Shown here: piece by piece, positions 25,156-34,421 of the stretch | Layout: every line of letters starts with the position of its first letter | Position numbering within the stretch: the first letter of the stretch is position 1 | NCBI RefSeq assembly: GCF_008693385.1 | Contig: NZ_CP044067.1 | Coordinates: forward strand, 930,001-994,000 | Direction of reading: 5' to 3' | Length of the DNA: 64,000 nucleotides | Source of the DNA: Cupriavidus pauculus | Lineage (GTDB): Bacteria; Pseudomonadota; Gammaproteobacteria; Burkholderiales; Burkholderiaceae | Translations under genes and position numbers: made by a program | The notes under the pieces: model-generated | The model's database searches: none | Told to the model about the DNA's origin: nothing | Seen by the model: the letters and a program-made list of their open reading frames with translations, nothing else

Positions 25156-27210
25156 ATGTCCACGACCCGTGCGCCATGGCATGCCGGTGAACTCGCGATG
25201 CAGACGCGGGTAGGCGTTGCCGCCAGAATGGACGAGCTCGGCCGTCGCGTGGTGCGCGACTACATGCCCGACCAGCATCGGGAGTTCTTCGAGCAATTGC
25301 CGTTTGTCGTGCTGGGCGCCGTGGCGCCGGATGGCCGCGTCTGGGCCACGTTGCGCACGGGGCAGCCGGGTTTCCTGCATTCGCCGGACCCGCGTGTGCT
25401 CGATATCGCCATCGTCCGCGATGCGGCCGATCCTGCCGACGCGGGCTTCGAGGATGGCGATGCGATCGGCCTGCTCGGCATCGACCTGGCCACGCGCCGC
25501 CGCAATCGCATGAACGGCGTGCTGCGCCACGATGCCCCCGGTGTCGCGCATATCGATGTGGGACACAGCTTTGGCAACTGCCCGCGCTATATCCACGAAC
25601 GCACGCTGACGCCGGTGGACGCGACGGTGGGCGATGCTGCGGGCGCCGCCTTGACCGGTCCGGTTCCGCAATGGCTCGATGCGCTCGACGATCGTGCGCG
25701 GGCGCTGATTGGGGCCGCCAGCGCATTCTTCGTGGCGTCGTATGCCGACGTGCCCGGCGAACCGCGCCAGGTCGATGTGTCGCACCGCGGCGGCAAGGCC
25801 GGCTTCGTCCGCCTGGACGCCGATGGCGGCATGACGATTCCCGACTTCGCGGGCAACCTGTTCTTCAACACGCTGGGCAACTTCATGGTCAACCCCATGG
25901 CCGGCGTGACGTTTGCCGACTTCTCCACGGGCGAACTGCTGCAGATGCATGGGCGCGCCGAGGTCATCGTCGATTCGCCCGAGATTGCCGCATTCCAGGG
26001 CTCCGAACGCCTCTGGCGCTTTATTCCCGAGCAGATCGTGCGGCGCGACGGCGCGCTGCCGCTGCGCTGGATCACGAAGACCGATGGCGCCGCCCCGAGC
26101 TCGCTGCTGACGGGCAACTGGAACGAAGCGGCCGACCGCCTGCGTGCCGCCAGCGTGGCCGACCAGTGGCGGCCGTTCCGCGTCACGCGGATCGTCGACG
26201 AAAGCAGCGTGGTGCGGTCGTTCCATCTGGCACCGGCCGACGACGCCGGCATCATCGCGCATCATGCCGGCCAGCATCTGCCGATCCGCCTGACGCTGCC
26301 GGGCCACGATGCGCCGGTCCTGCGGACCTACACGTTGTCCGTGGCACCGTCCGATACCGGCTACCGCATCAGCGTCAAGCGCGACGGCCAGGTATCGGGC
26401 TACCTGCACGACCATGTGAAGGTGGGCGACATCATCGAGACGCGCGCGCCCGCCGGCGCCTTCACGATCGATCCGTTCGTGCGCCGGCCGGCCGTGCTGC
26501 TGGCGGCGGGCATCGGGGTCACGCCGATGCTGGCGATGCTGCGCCACCTGATCTACGAAGGCACGCGCAAGCAGCGCATGCGGCCGACATGGTTCTTCCA
26601 TTCGGCGCGTTCGCTGACCGAGCGCGCGTTCAGCGCGGAACTCGATGCGCTGGCGTTGCGCGGCAACGGCGCGGTGGAGGTCGTGCGCCTGCTCAGCGAT
26701 CCGGCCGGCGCTACCATCGGCAAGGATTACGACGAGTCCGGTCGCATCACGATCGACGTGCTGCGCGCGCATCTGCCCTTCGACGATTTCGATTTCTATC
26801 TGTGCGGACCGGCGCCGTTCATGCAGTCGCTGTACGACGGTCTGCGCGCGCTCAACGTACCGAACGACCGCATCCACGCCGAGGCATTCGGCACCTCTTC
26901 GGTCGTACGCGACGACGCGCCCGTGCTTGCACCGGTGGCGACGACCACGGTGCCGGTGATGTTCACCGATTCGGCCAAAGAGGCCCGCTGGAGTCCCGGC
27001 GACGGCTCGCTGCTCGAACTCGCCGAGGAACGCGGGCTGTCACCGGCGTTCAGCTGCCGCGGCGGCAGTTGCGGCAGCTGCCGCACGCGCGTGGTGCAGG
27101 GCGAGGTCACCTATGCCCAGCCGCCGTCGTTCCCGGTGCCGGAAGGCGAAGCGCTGATCTGCTGCGCAATGCCCGCCGCGGGCAGCCAGCCGATTCACCT
27201 GGCGCTGTAA
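25156..27210 (+). CDS. PNPOx-like / FAD-NAD(P)H reductase / 2Fe-2S ferredoxin fusion protein
   Basis: 684 residues from ATG 25156 (GGAGG upstream). Residues about 35-300 form a pyridoxamine-phosphate-oxidase-like FMN split barrel (FVVLGAVAPDGRVWATLRTGQ, FFNTLGNFMVNPMAG). Residues 335-570 are a ferredoxin-reductase module (FAD-binding RTYTLSVAPS, nucleotide site LLAAGIGVTPMLAMLRHL, YLCGPAPFMQ). The C-terminus is a plant-type 2Fe-2S domain with C634, C639, C642 and C669 or C670. The layout implies electron flow NAD(P)H to FAD to FeS to the flavin barrel or an acceptor. The substrate is unknown; nitro- or quinone-type reduction is a guess. Confidence 0.9.
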   Translation: MSTTRAPWHAGELAMQTRVGVAARMDELGRRVVRDYMPDQHREFFEQLPFVVLGAVAPDGRVWATLRTGQPGFLHSPDPRVLDIAIVRDAADPADAGFEDGDAIGLLGIDLATRRRNRMNGVLRHDAPGVAHIDVGHSFGNCPRYIHERTLTPVDATVGDAAGAALTGPVPQWLDALDDRARALIGAASAFFVASYADVPGEPRQVDVSHRGGKAGFVRLDADGGMTIPDFAGNLFFNTLGNFMVNPMAGVTFADFSTGELLQMHGRAEVIVDSPEIAAFQGSERLWRFIPEQIVRRDGALPLRWITKTDGAAPSSLLTGNWNEAADRLRAASVADQWRPFRVTRIVDESSVVRSFHLAPADDAGIIAHHAGQHLPIRLTLPGHDAPVLRTYTLSVAPSDTGYRISVKRDGQVSGYLHDHVKVGDIIETRAPAGAFTIDPFVRRPAVLLAAGIGVTPMLAMLRHLIYEGTRKQRMRPTWFFHSARSLTERAFSAELDALALRGNGAVEVVRLLSDPAGATIGKDYDESGRITIDVLRAHLPFDDFDFYLCGPAPFMQSLYDGLRALNVPNDRIHAEAFGTSSVVRDDAPVLAPVATTTVPVMFTDSAKEARWSPGDGSLLELAEERGLSPAFSCRGGSCGSCRTRVVQGEVTYAQPPSFPVPEGEALICCAMPAAGSQPIHLAL

Positions 27211-27222
27211 CCCGCGGCAACC

Positions 27223-27969
27223 CTAGGCCAGCGTTTCCTTGTCGGTGGTCGGCGCGTACATGACCATCAGCGCCTTGGTGGAACCGGAGAGGCTGCGGCC
27301 GCGATGCGGGATGCGGGAGTCGAAGTGGATGGTATCGCCAGGCTCGAGCACGTACTTGTCCATGCCGATCTGCCACTCGAGCTTGCCCTCGAGCACGTGG
27401 ATCAGTTCCTCGCCGTCGTGCTCGAAGAACACGTACTTGTCGATCTCTTCGGGAAAGCTGAACAGGAACGCCTGCAGGGCCTGGCCATGCGCGGCATTGC
27501 TGACGGACAGATAGTTGTAGCCGAACGCCGTGCCGCCCAGCACCGTGGGCCGGCGATCATCACGCTTGACGACGCTGACGCCGCGCCACGCGGGCGCCGC
27601 GTTGCCCGGTCCCGCGCTCTCCGCCAGCAGCGCGCCCGGTTCCACGCCGAGCACCGCGGCAATGCGCGCGAGCGTGGCGATCGGAGGCACCTTCTTGCCG
27701 TTCTCGATCCGCGACAGATACGCCTTGCCGAAGCCCGAGCGCTCGGCCACCTCGGCCAGCGTCATGCGCGCATCGAGCCGATGGCGGCGCAGCCGCTGCC
27801 CCAGCGCGCCATGCGCGGAGCCGGCGGCCGCGTCCGGCGCCGCGTCCAGGGCCGTTCCCTGCGACGATCCCACGGCCACGTCCGCGGCCGGCGGCTCGTT
27901 GGCGGCGACCGGGGTCGGCTCCGCCTGCGACGGTTTTCTCTTGCTCCCTGAGATGCGGCTCGGTTTCAT
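27223..27969 (-). CDS. XRE family regulator with C-terminal cupin domain
   Basis: About 248 residues from ATG 27969; a TTG at 28002 with AAGGCGG upstream would add 11 residues and is a real alternative. A disordered Ala/Pro-rich tail is followed by an XRE helix-turn-helix (LRRHRLDARMTLAEVAERSGFGKAYLSRIENGKKVPP) and a cupin barrel (HDGEELIHVLEGKLEWQIG, LEPGDTIHFDSRIPHRG). XRE-cupin proteins bind small metabolites in the cupin and control neighbouring catabolic genes. It ends a leftward gene cluster and converges on the PNPOx fusion gene, 12 bp between stops. Confidence 0.9.
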   Translation of the reverse strand: MKPSRISGSKRKPSQAEPTPVAANEPPAADVAVGSSQGTALDAAPDAAAGSAHGALGQRLRRHRLDARMTLAEVAERSGFGKAYLSRIENGKKVPPIATLARIAAVLGVEPGALLAESAGPGNAAPAWRGVSVVKRDDRRPTVLGGTAFGYNYLSVSNAAHGQALQAFLFSFPEEIDKYVFFEHDGEELIHVLEGKLEWQIGMDKYVLEPGDTIHFDSRIPHRGRSLSGSTKALMVMYAPTTDKETLA

Positions 27970-28063
27970 GCGTGCGATACGAGTTGCCTGATCTGCGCGC
28001 AAGTTTACCGCCTTGTGCGCCGCCTGCCAAAAATCGAGGGGGCGGACGACCGGCGGCCTCGCA

Positions 28064-29014
28064 TCAGAGATCGAGCGTCACCCCCACACGCGCGCGCGAC
28101 ACGCACAGCGCGAGCTTCTCCTGACGCTTCGACGCGTCGAGAAAGGAATCCCGATGGATGACCACGCCGTCGGTGTAATCGCAGACGCACGATCCGCACA
28201 CGCCCATCTCGCACGACGATGCCAGCGGGAACCCCCGCTCCCGCAGCACGGCCAGCGCCGAGGTGTCGGCCGGCACGCGAATCGTCTCGCCAGTGGACGC
28301 CAGGCGGATATCGAACGGCTCCGGCTTGAAGTTTTCGTCGAGCGTGGGCGCAAAGACTTCGAAGTGCACCTGCTCCGCGGGCCATGCCGCCGTCGCTTCG
28401 CGCACCGCATCGACGAGGCTCGCCGGACCGCAGCAGTAGATATGCGTGCCCGGCACGGGCGTGGCCAGCATCGCCGCGTCGAAACGCTGGCCCTCCGGGT
28501 CGCGGCTGAACCATGTCCGCAGCTGTTCGGGCGTGCAGATCCGCGCCAGCTCGGCATGCAGCGGCGCCTCGGCGGCCGTGCGCGCGCAATAGTGGAGCGT
28601 AAAGTCCCCGTGCGCCGCGGAGAGGTGCCGCGCCATCGAGACGAACGGCGTAATGCCGATGCCGCCCGCGATAAGGACATGGCGCGCGGCGTCGCGCGAC
28701 AGCCCGAAGTTGTTGCGCGGCACCGTGACCGGAATCTCCATGCCCGGCGCCAGATGCTCGTGCAGCCAGCGCGAACCCCCGCGGCCGTCGGCCTCGCGCT
28801 TGACCGCGATGCGGTAGCGGCCCGGCTCGGCCGGATCGTTGCACAGCGAGTACTGGCGGATCTTGCCGCCCGGGATATGCACGTCCACGTGCGCGCCGGG
28901 CTCGGCGTCGGGCAGCGTGGGCCGGCGCGGATGGCGGAACGTGACGACGCGGACGTCGGCGGTGTCGTCGATGACCTCATCGACGACGAGCTTCATGATG
29001 ATGCGTGCGGACAT
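28064..29014 (-). CDS. PDR/VanB family oxidoreductase (FMN reductase with 2Fe-2S domain)
   Basis: 316 residues. Order: flavin-binding barrel (RQYSLCNDP), NAD-binding domain (LIAGGIGITPFVSMARHL, YCCGPASLVDAV) and C-terminal 2Fe-2S domain (SSCEMGVCGSCVC, then LALCVSRA). This is the reductase of two-component oxygenases or demethylases. No oxygenase component lies nearby; the adjacent partner is a MOSC-domain protein (29042-29533, 27 bp upstream), which suggests it feeds electrons to that protein. Confidence 0.93.
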   Translation of the reverse strand: MSARIIMKLVVDEVIDDTADVRVVTFRHPRRPTLPDAEPGAHVDVHIPGGKIRQYSLCNDPAEPGRYRIAVKREADGRGGSRWLHEHLAPGMEIPVTVPRNNFGLSRDAARHVLIAGGIGITPFVSMARHLSAAHGDFTLHYCARTAAEAPLHAELARICTPEQLRTWFSRDPEGQRFDAAMLATPVPGTHIYCCGPASLVDAVREATAAWPAEQVHFEVFAPTLDENFKPEPFDIRLASTGETIRVPADTSALAVLRERGFPLASSCEMGVCGSCVCDYTDGVVIHRDSFLDASKRQEKLALCVSRARVGVTLDL

Positions 29015-29041
29015 GAGACAGGAAACGTTAGATCAGCGGTT

Positions 29042-29533
29042 TTATTCCAGCGGCTCGATCGGGTCGCCCTTCTCGATCCATCCGCCCTCGACAATCGAAC
29101 AGTTGAGGCCCGAGCGGTTGTAGAGCGGCAGATAGAGCGGCATGCCGAGCAACTCCTCGAGGTACTTGCACGGGAAATTGAGCCGCCCGCCCTTGAGCAC
29201 CACGTTGCCGACGCGAAAACGCTTGCCGACGAGGTAGTCGAGCGGCACGCCGGACACCGTCAGGTTGCGGCGATGTTCCTCGGGCTTGAGGTGGATGGGC
29301 CCCTGTTGCAGCGGCGGGTCGTTGCGCGCCAGCGCGTCGAGCACTTCGGCCGCGAACAGCGTAACCTCGCGTACGTCGGGCTTGGGCGAATACGTGCCCG
29401 TGCCGAGGAAATAGCGGTCGCCGACGATGCCCTTGCCGGCAATCAGTTCGGCGCGGTCGAGTTCTTCCATCTCGTACGACGCCGACGGCGCGATATGGAT
29501 GTGGTGCAGACGCCCACCGGTCCACTGGATCAT
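29042..29533 (-). CDS. MOSC domain-containing protein
   Basis: 163 residues, a single MOSC domain: AGKGIVGDRYFLGTG near residue 34, EVTLFAAEVL, RRNLTVSGVPLDYLVGKRF, and a conserved Cys in NFPCKYLEEL. MOSC proteins bind molybdenum cofactor or carry sulfur; bacterial YcbX/YiiM members reduce N-hydroxylated bases with a flavin/FeS reductase. Directly downstream is a PDR-type reductase that could be that electron donor. Upstream, only 3 bp separate it from the RidA stop. Substrate assignment is inference. Confidence 0.88.
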   Translation of the reverse strand: MIQWTGGRLHHIHIAPSASYEMEELDRAELIAGKGIVGDRYFLGTGTYSPKPDVREVTLFAAEVLDALARNDPPLQQGPIHLKPEEHRRNLTVSGVPLDYLVGKRFRVGNVVLKGGRLNFPCKYLEELLGMPLYLPLYNRSGLNCSIVEGGWIEKGDPIEPLE

Positions 29534-29536
29534 GGC

Positions 29537-29929
29537 TTACTCCCCGGTCTGCACGCCCGCGATCGCCTCGATCTCCACGAGCACGTCGCGCGGCAGGCGC
29601 GCGACTTCGATCGTCGAGCGCGCGGGCACGCTGGTGCCGAAGAACGACTGATACACGGCGTTCATCAGCGCGAACTGGTTCATGTCCTTCAGGAACACGG
29701 TGGTCTTGACCACGCTTGCCAGGCTCGCGCCGCCGGCCTCGAGCACGGCGGCCACGTTGGCCAGCGACTGGCGCGTCTGTCCCTCGACGTCGGCGGGAAT
29801 CTCGCCCGTGGCCGGGTCGATGGGCAACTGGCCCGAGCAGAACACGAGGTCGCCCAGACGGACGCCTTGCGCGTAAGGGCCGACGGCCGCGGGTGCGCGC
29901 TCCGTCTTGAGGGGGGTGGGTTGCGGCAT
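29537..29929 (-). CDS. RidA family protein (enamine/imine deaminase-like)
   Basis: 130 residues from ATG 29929. Typical YjgF/RidA trimer signature: [30 protein letters not shown], then [21 protein letters not shown] and catalytic Arg in [23 protein letters not shown]. RidA proteins hydrolyse reactive enamines or imines made by PLP enzymes and in N-heterocycle breakdown. It lies between an MHS transporter and a MOSC protein on the same strand; a cluster of GTTTCCC/GGGAAAC sites sits 39-67 bp upstream of its start. Confidence 0.93.
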   Translation of the reverse strand: MPQPTPLKTERAPAAVGPYAQGVRLGDLVFCSGQLPIDPATGEIPADVEGQTRQSLANVAAVLEAGGASLASVVKTTVFLKDMNQFALMNAVYQSFFGTSVPARSTIEVARLPRDVLVEIEAIAGVQTGE

Positions 29930-29967
29930 GATGAAGATCGGTTGTCGATGACTGTCGGAATGTCGGT

Positions 29968-29996
29968 GGTTTCCCCATGGTTTCCCCATGGGAAAC
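29968..29996. promoter_or_regulatory. GTTTCCC operator cluster upstream of RidA
   Basis: Two tandem copies of GGTTTCCCCAT (29968-29978, 29979-29989), the second extended into the 17-bp inverted repeat GTTTCCC-CAT-GGGAAAC (29980-29996). The same GTTTCCC/GGGAAAC element recurs upstream of the MHS transporter at 31363-31606, so this is probably the binding site of a regulator shared by both promoters. Confidence 0.65.
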
Positions 29997-30024
29997 TTTA
30001 GTCTAGCGCAGCCTGCAGGCGATG

Positions 30025-31347
30025 TCACGCCTCGCGGATCGAATCGTTGCGCGTCTCCCGGGCAAACAGGGCCGCGACCAGCGTGACGATCGCCACCCCG
30101 ATCAGCAGCATCGAGACCCCCGCGGTACCGCCGAGCTTCTCCACGAGCACGGTCGCGAAGATCGGCGTGAGGCCGCCCCCGATCGCTGCCGCCACCTGAA
30201 AGCCGAACGAAGCGCCGGTGTAACGTGCCCGCGCGCCGAACAGCTCGGGGAAGTACGTTGCCTCGATACTGAACATCATCCCCTGGCCAAGAATCAGGCC
30301 CATCGAGATTGCCGCGACGATCAGCGTCGGATCGCGGGTATCGACCATCCAGAACATCGGGTAGGCAAACAGGATCGTGAAGGCCGTGCCGATGAAGAAC
30401 AGCGGACGGCGTCCGATGCGGTCCGCCAGCAGCCCGAACAGCGGCATGATGAACACCTCGATCACGGCCGCGATAAAGATCGCGTTGAGCAGCATCTTCT
30501 TGGGCAAGCCGAGGTGCGTCGTGGCATAGACAACCAGGAATACGGTCAGCAGGTAGACCCACGACACCTCGCACAGCTTGAGGCCGATGGCCACGAGGAA
30601 CGACTTGCGGTGGCGCGTGAAGACTTCCTTGAGCGGATTGGCCGCAAGCTCGTTCTTCGCCTTCATTTCCTCGAACACCGGCGATTCCGTGATGCGCATG
30701 CGCACGAAGCTGCCGAGGCCCACCAGCACGATGCTCAGCAGGAACGGCACGCGCCAGCCCCAGCTCATCAGCGCTTCCTCGGGCAGCGAGGACACGGCCC
30801 AGAACACGGCGGTGGAGAGAATCAGGCCAAGCGGAAAGCCGACCTGCACGAGGCTGCCGTACAACCCGCGCCGGTGCTTCGGCGAGTGCTCGAGCACCAT
30901 CAATGCGGCCCCGCCCCACTCGCCGCCGAGCCCGATGCCCTGCACGATGCGCAGCAGCACGAGCAGCACGGGGGCCCAGACGCCGATCTGCTGGTACGTC
31001 GGCAGCAGGCCGATGGCAAACGTGCCGACGCCCATCAGCAGCAGCGACATCAGCAGCATCGACTTGCGGCCGAGCCGGTCGCCCATGAACCCGAACACCG
31101 CGCCGCCGAACGGACGCGCGAGGAAGCCGACGGCCGCGCTGCCGAGCGCCGCCAGCGTGCCCAGCATCGGATCGGCGGCGGGAAAGAACAGCTTGTTGAA
31201 GATCAGCGCGGCCGCGGTGCCGTAGATCAGGAAGTCATACCATTCGATGATGGTCCCGACGGAACTGGCGAACAGCACGCGGGTGAGGTTGGATTCGTCG
31301 GTAGCGGCCGGCTGGACCGGCGTCGACATGGCTGCTGGATAGGTCAC
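30025..31347 (-). CDS. MHS family MFS transporter
   Basis: 440 residues. GTG at 31347 has AGGGGAG upstream, better than the ATG at 31329, and is preferred. MHS-type signatures: [19 protein letters not shown] in TM1, [22 protein letters not shown] after TM2 and [10 protein letters not shown] in TM4; 12 membrane segments in total. The group imports organic acids such as shikimate, citrate, alpha-ketoglutarate or betaine with protons. It heads the leftward RidA/MOSC/reductase cluster and probably imports the compound those enzymes handle. Confidence 0.92.
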   Translation of the reverse strand: MTYPAAMSTPVQPAATDESNLTRVLFASSVGTIIEWYDFLIYGTAAALIFNKLFFPAADPMLGTLAALGSAAVGFLARPFGGAVFGFMGDRLGRKSMLLMSLLLMGVGTFAIGLLPTYQQIGVWAPVLLVLLRIVQGIGLGGEWGGAALMVLEHSPKHRRGLYGSLVQVGFPLGLILSTAVFWAVSSLPEEALMSWGWRVPFLLSIVLVGLGSFVRMRITESPVFEEMKAKNELAANPLKEVFTRHRKSFLVAIGLKLCEVSWVYLLTVFLVVYATTHLGLPKKMLLNAIFIAAVIEVFIMPLFGLLADRIGRRPLFFIGTAFTILFAYPMFWMVDTRDPTLIVAAISMGLILGQGMMFSIEATYFPELFGARARYTGASFGFQVAAAIGGGLTPIFATVLVEKLGGTAGVSMLLIGVAIVTLVAALFARETRNDSIREA

Positions 31348-31668
31348 GGTGGCACTCCCCTAGGGTTTCCCAAAAAGTTTCCCGATGTTTCCCATATGCA
31401 CAACCTGTGCCACCCGACGTTCTATATGGGAAACCGGGAACATGAGGCCCCGCGGACCTATGGCGCGTCACTTGAAAACGCGGGAAACAGCGGAGAAAAA
31501 GCGCAATTTGAGTGCGGAGAGCACTAGAGAAGTGCGGGCTGGCACCACGATCGCGGTGCCGGAACCCCGGTCCTGCCTTCGACGAGAGTTTTCCCTATTG
31601 GGAAACTCCCGTAGCGTCCGGTCGGCAGTCTTGCGTCCGCCAGGTCAGCGAACCCCGGACGCGGGCCC
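31348..31668. promoter_or_regulatory. Transporter upstream region with repeated GTTTCCC/GGGAAAC sites
   Basis: 321 bp without a gene. GTTTCCC occurs at 31365-31371, 31377-31383 and 31387-31393 (the last two in tandem 10-bp units). GGGAAAC occurs at 31428-31434 and 31482-31488, and a variant CGGGAACA at 31435. An inverted pair TTTCCC-TATT-GGGAAAC lies at 31590-31606. Sites facing each other across 31387-31434 could loop or bind a dimer of dimers. Same motif as at 29968-29996. Confidence 0.65.
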
Positions 31669-32034
31669 TCAATCCCCGGACAACTCGCAGAACCGCAGCC
31701 GGTTTCCGAACGGATCGGCGATCTGCATCTGCCGGCCCCAGCCCAGCGACTCGATGCCGGGGCGCGCGTAGCCGTACTGTTTTGCGATCAGCTCCCGATG
31801 GAATGCGTCGATGTCTTCCATCGGCACGAACACCGTCGAGCCCGGCGTGGCGTCGCCGTAGTGTTCGCTCAGGTGCAGCGTCAAACCCGAGCGGCGCACC
31901 TGCATATAGATGGGCAGCTCCGGCTCGAACCGGTGCTCCCAGTCGAGCGTGAAGCCGAGGAAATCGAGGTAGAACTCCCTGGCCTTCTCGACCGAGAAGA
32001 TCCGGAGGATCGGCACCGCGGCGGACAGTTGCAT
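31669..32034 (-). CDS. VOC/glyoxalase superfamily protein
   Basis: 121 residues from ATG 32034, where the family N-terminus begins (AAVPILRIFSVEKAREFYLDF). An upstream in-frame start would add 21 unrelated residues. Two beta-alpha-beta-beta-beta halves with HRFEPELPIYMQ and IADPFGNRLRFCE match the bleomycin-resistance-like branch of the superfamily. Function could be drug binding or lyase/dioxygenase chemistry; no neighbour narrows this. Confidence 0.85.
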   Translation of the reverse strand: MQLSAAVPILRIFSVEKAREFYLDFLGFTLDWEHRFEPELPIYMQVRRSGLTLHLSEHYGDATPGSTVFVPMEDIDAFHRELIAKQYGYARPGIESLGWGRQMQIADPFGNRLRFCELSGD

Positions 32035-32393
32035 GGCATCACAAGGGAAAGGTTTGGCAAGAGCCCGATAGTACCGAGACAAGGAGGCCACGGACAAACG
32101 TCCGAGCCATGCAACACCCCACTTCGATGGGAGACATGCTGCAGCGGGGGGGTGCTATCGTCGCGCTTGCGCTCGCCTTACACTTCCCTTTCATCGCCCA
32201 TCTCGGGCGTACTCGTCTACGCCGCCACGCGGATCCGAGCGCGCATCGTGCAACCGCGAAAAAAATATTCGCGACGCGTGTAAGGAAAGCATAGAAGGCT
32301 CCGACTACCGTCCAGATCGTCGCCGACGGTCGCCGCGACGGACTTCCATTCGTGTTGCCGCGCGGCAATGACACACACCAAGGAGTCTTCACC
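32035..32393. other. Intergenic region upstream of the bufferin operon
   Basis: 359 bp with no supported gene. It must contain the promoter of the DUF2282 gene at 32394. A short AT-rich stretch occurs at 32251-32300 (GCGAAAAAAATATTCGC is a near-palindrome at about 32257-32273). GTAAGG at 32280-32285 lies 16 bp before a CGAC, vaguely like an ECF-type promoter, but I could not match it to a sequence upstream of the local sigma factor. Confidence 0.4.
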
Positions 32394-32651
32394 ATGAACA
32401 AGCAATCCGCACTCGTTGCCGCCGCCCTCGTCGGTCTGTTCTCGGCGGGTGTCGCGCATGCCGCCGACGCCAATGCCGACAAGGAAAAGTGCTACGGCGT
32501 CGCCATGGCCGGGCAGAACGACTGCGCGAGCAGCTCGGGCAGCCACTCGTGCGCGGGCCAGTCGAAGGCCGACAAGGACCCCAAGGACTGGAAGTTCGTC
32601 GCCAAGGGCACCTGCGCACAGATGGGTGGCAAGCTGAGCGCCGCCAAGTAA
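32394..32651 (+). CDS. bufA: DUF2282 secreted peptide, probable bufferin precursor (BufA-like)
   Basis: 85 residues from ATG 32394, with AAGGAG 10 bases upstream. Residues 1-23 are a Sec signal peptide ([14 protein letters not shown], cleavage after Ala23). The mature part has exactly four cysteines, C33, C44, C53 and C74, in the DUF2282 pattern ([28 protein letters not shown]). Bufferins are ribosomally made, periplasmic copper-binding peptides whose central Cys residues are converted to thiooxazole-type groups by a DUF692 enzyme. The next two genes are that enzyme and its partner, so precursor status is well supported by context; copper binding here is inferred. Confidence 0.88.
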   Translation: MNKQSALVAAALVGLFSAGVAHAADANADKEKCYGVAMAGQNDCASSSGSHSCAGQSKADKDPKDWKFVAKGTCAQMGGKLSAAK

Positions 32652-32677
32652 GACGCGTCGCCTGGCGGAGCCTCATC

Positions 32678-33631
32678 ATGACCTCGCGCGTCCTATCGCA
32701 CCTTCCCGCCGCGCCCGGCGATCTTGGCTTCGGTATCGGGCTGCGCACTTCGCTCTATGCCGAAGTGCTGGCCCGGCGCCACGATGCCGATCGCGTCGAC
32801 TGGTTCGAGGTACATACCGAGAACTATCTTGGCGCGGGCGGACGGGACATCCGCGTCCTGGAAACCCTGCGGTCCGACTATCCGCTGAGCCTCCATGGCG
32901 TGGGACTGGGGCTCGGCTCCGCCGGCGACGATCACTTCACGCCGCATCTGGAACGCATTGCCGCGCTCGTCGAGCGCGTGGAACCGGCGCTCGTTTCCGA
33001 GCACCTGTGCTGGAACCGTGTCGCACGACATCAGTTCAACGACCTGCTGCCATTGCCGCTGACGGAAGACGCGCTCGCGCTGATGGCCGACCGCGTGGAC
33101 CGCATGCAGTCGCGGCTGCGGCGGCGGATTCTCGTCGAGAACGTCTCCACGTTCCTGCGTTATCGCGACGACCAGATGCGCGAAACCGAATTTCTGGCAG
33201 CGCTGGCGCGGCGTACGGGCTGCGGCATCCTGCTCGATATCAACAACCTCTACGTGAATCAGTTCAATCACGCGGAGGACGCCCAATGCGCGCTCGACGA
33301 TCTTGCGGAACTGCCCGCCGGCACGATCGGCGAGATCCATGTGGCGGGGCATCTTGCCGCCGGCGACGACGCTACCGGACGCGTGCTCATCGACCACCAT
33401 GGCGCGCCCGTGGCGGAACCGGTCTGGGCGCTGTACGAAGCCGCCCTGCGCAAGCTCTGCTGCGGCGAAGGCGTGGCCATTCCGACGCTCATCGAATGGG
33501 ACACCGACGTGCCGCCGCTCGACGTCCTGCTGGAAGAGCGGCGCCGTGCGATCGATCACGCCTGGCATGCGATGCGTCCCCATGCTGTCGGCCCGCGCAT
33601 CGCAAAGGAGACTGGCCATGCCATCGCCTGA
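32678..33631 (+). CDS. bufB: DUF692 multinuclear non-heme iron oxidase (MNIO), bufferin maturase
   Basis: 317 residues from ATG 32678 (GGCGGAG upstream). TIM-barrel MNIO family with metal-site motifs [11 protein letters not shown] (E44, H46), SLHGVG (H73), SEHLCW (H109), ILVENVS (E154), [10 protein letters not shown] (D187) and EIHVAGH (H221). MNIO enzymes use iron and oxygen to modify cysteines of RiPP precursors, as MbnB and TglH do. It sits 26 bp after the DUF2282 precursor gene and its last 14 bp overlap the DUF2063 gene, matching the BufA-BufB-BufC order. Confidence 0.93.
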   Translation: MTSRVLSHLPAAPGDLGFGIGLRTSLYAEVLARRHDADRVDWFEVHTENYLGAGGRDIRVLETLRSDYPLSLHGVGLGLGSAGDDHFTPHLERIAALVERVEPALVSEHLCWNRVARHQFNDLLPLPLTEDALALMADRVDRMQSRLRRRILVENVSTFLRYRDDQMRETEFLAALARRTGCGILLDINNLYVNQFNHAEDAQCALDDLAELPAGTIGEIHVAGHLAAGDDATGRVLIDHHGAPVAEPVWALYEAALRKLCCGEGVAIPTLIEWDTDVPPLDVLLEERRRAIDHAWHAMRPHAVGPRIAKETGHAIA

Positions 33632-34409
33632 CGCCTTGCAGCAGATGTTCGCGCAGGCGATCGTCGCGCCCCGGCTCGACACGGAAACCGCGTCCGCCTG
33701 CCTCGCGATCTTCGATGGCGACGCGGATGCGGTACGCAGCCGGATGCGCTACTACCGCGGCAACCAGCAGGCCACCGCGCTGTCCGTGCTCGGCAATGCG
33801 TACCCGGTCGTACGCGCGCTGCTCGGCGACGAGTTCTTCGAAGCGCTGAGCGACGTGTACCGGCAAGCCCATCCGTCGCAGGATCCGGATCTGCATCGCT
33901 ATGGCGGCGCGTTCGGCGACTTCCTGCGAACGTTCGATCCCGTCGCGCCATATCCGTACATACCGGACGTCGCGCGGCTCGAATGGCAGTGCCACGCCGC
34001 GTATTACGCGCCGGACGAAACGCCGCTGACCGTCGACGACATCGCGTCGCTGTCGCCGGACACCGTCGCGGCCATGCCCGTTGCACTCACGTCATGCACG
34101 CGGCCGTTCACCTCGCCATGGGATGCGGTCTCGATCTGGCGCGCCCATCAGCCCGACGGCCCCGCATTGCCCGAAGACCCGCACGTCGCAAGCGCGGGCA
34201 TCGTCGTGCGCCCGGACTGGCGCGTGAACGTGCTGCCCGCTTCCGCGGCAGAGGCGGTTGCACTGGCCTCGCTGATATCGACCCACGTCGACAGCCCCAT
34301 GCCGCTCGGCGCGCTATTGCAGCGTGCCGCCAGCCTCGACCGTCAATTCCATCCCGCGGCAGCACTTTCGCGCTGGCTTCATGCCGGCATGCTGCGCCGC
34401 GCGTCCTGA
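33618..34409 (+). CDS. bufC: DUF2063 protein, bufferin maturation partner (BufC-like)
   Basis: 263 residues. AAGGAG upstream of ATG 33618; overlaps the MNIO gene by 14 bp. N-terminal DUF2063 domain ([53 protein letters not shown]) followed by a C-terminal domain with [16 protein letters not shown]. BufC-type proteins act with the MNIO, probably presenting the precursor peptide by a RRE-like domain. Its position directly after bufB supports the role. Confidence 0.9.
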   Translation: MPSPDALQQMFAQAIVAPRLDTETASACLAIFDGDADAVRSRMRYYRGNQQATALSVLGNAYPVVRALLGDEFFEALSDVYRQAHPSQDPDLHRYGGAFGDFLRTFDPVAPYPYIPDVARLEWQCHAAYYAPDETPLTVDDIASLSPDTVAAMPVALTSCTRPFTSPWDAVSIWRAHQPDGPALPEDPHVASAGIVVRPDWRVNVLPASAAEAVALASLISTHVDSPMPLGALLQRAASLDRQFHPAAALSRWLHAGMLRRAS

Positions 34410-34421
34410 AAGGATCCAGAC

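Noticed and set aside
28064..29014. VanB-type reductase as part of a vanillate demethylase
   Set aside because: No Rieske oxygenase (VanA-like) gene is encoded in the neighbourhood.
32109..32294. 61-codon frame with a hydrophobic stretch upstream of bufA
   Set aside because: No ribosome site, and the Arg-rich tail looks random; not supported as a micropeptide.
32280..32305. GTAAGG-N16-CGAC as an ECF-type promoter for bufA
   Set aside because: I could not find the same element upstream of the sigma factor gene, which would be expected for autoregulation, so it is not called.
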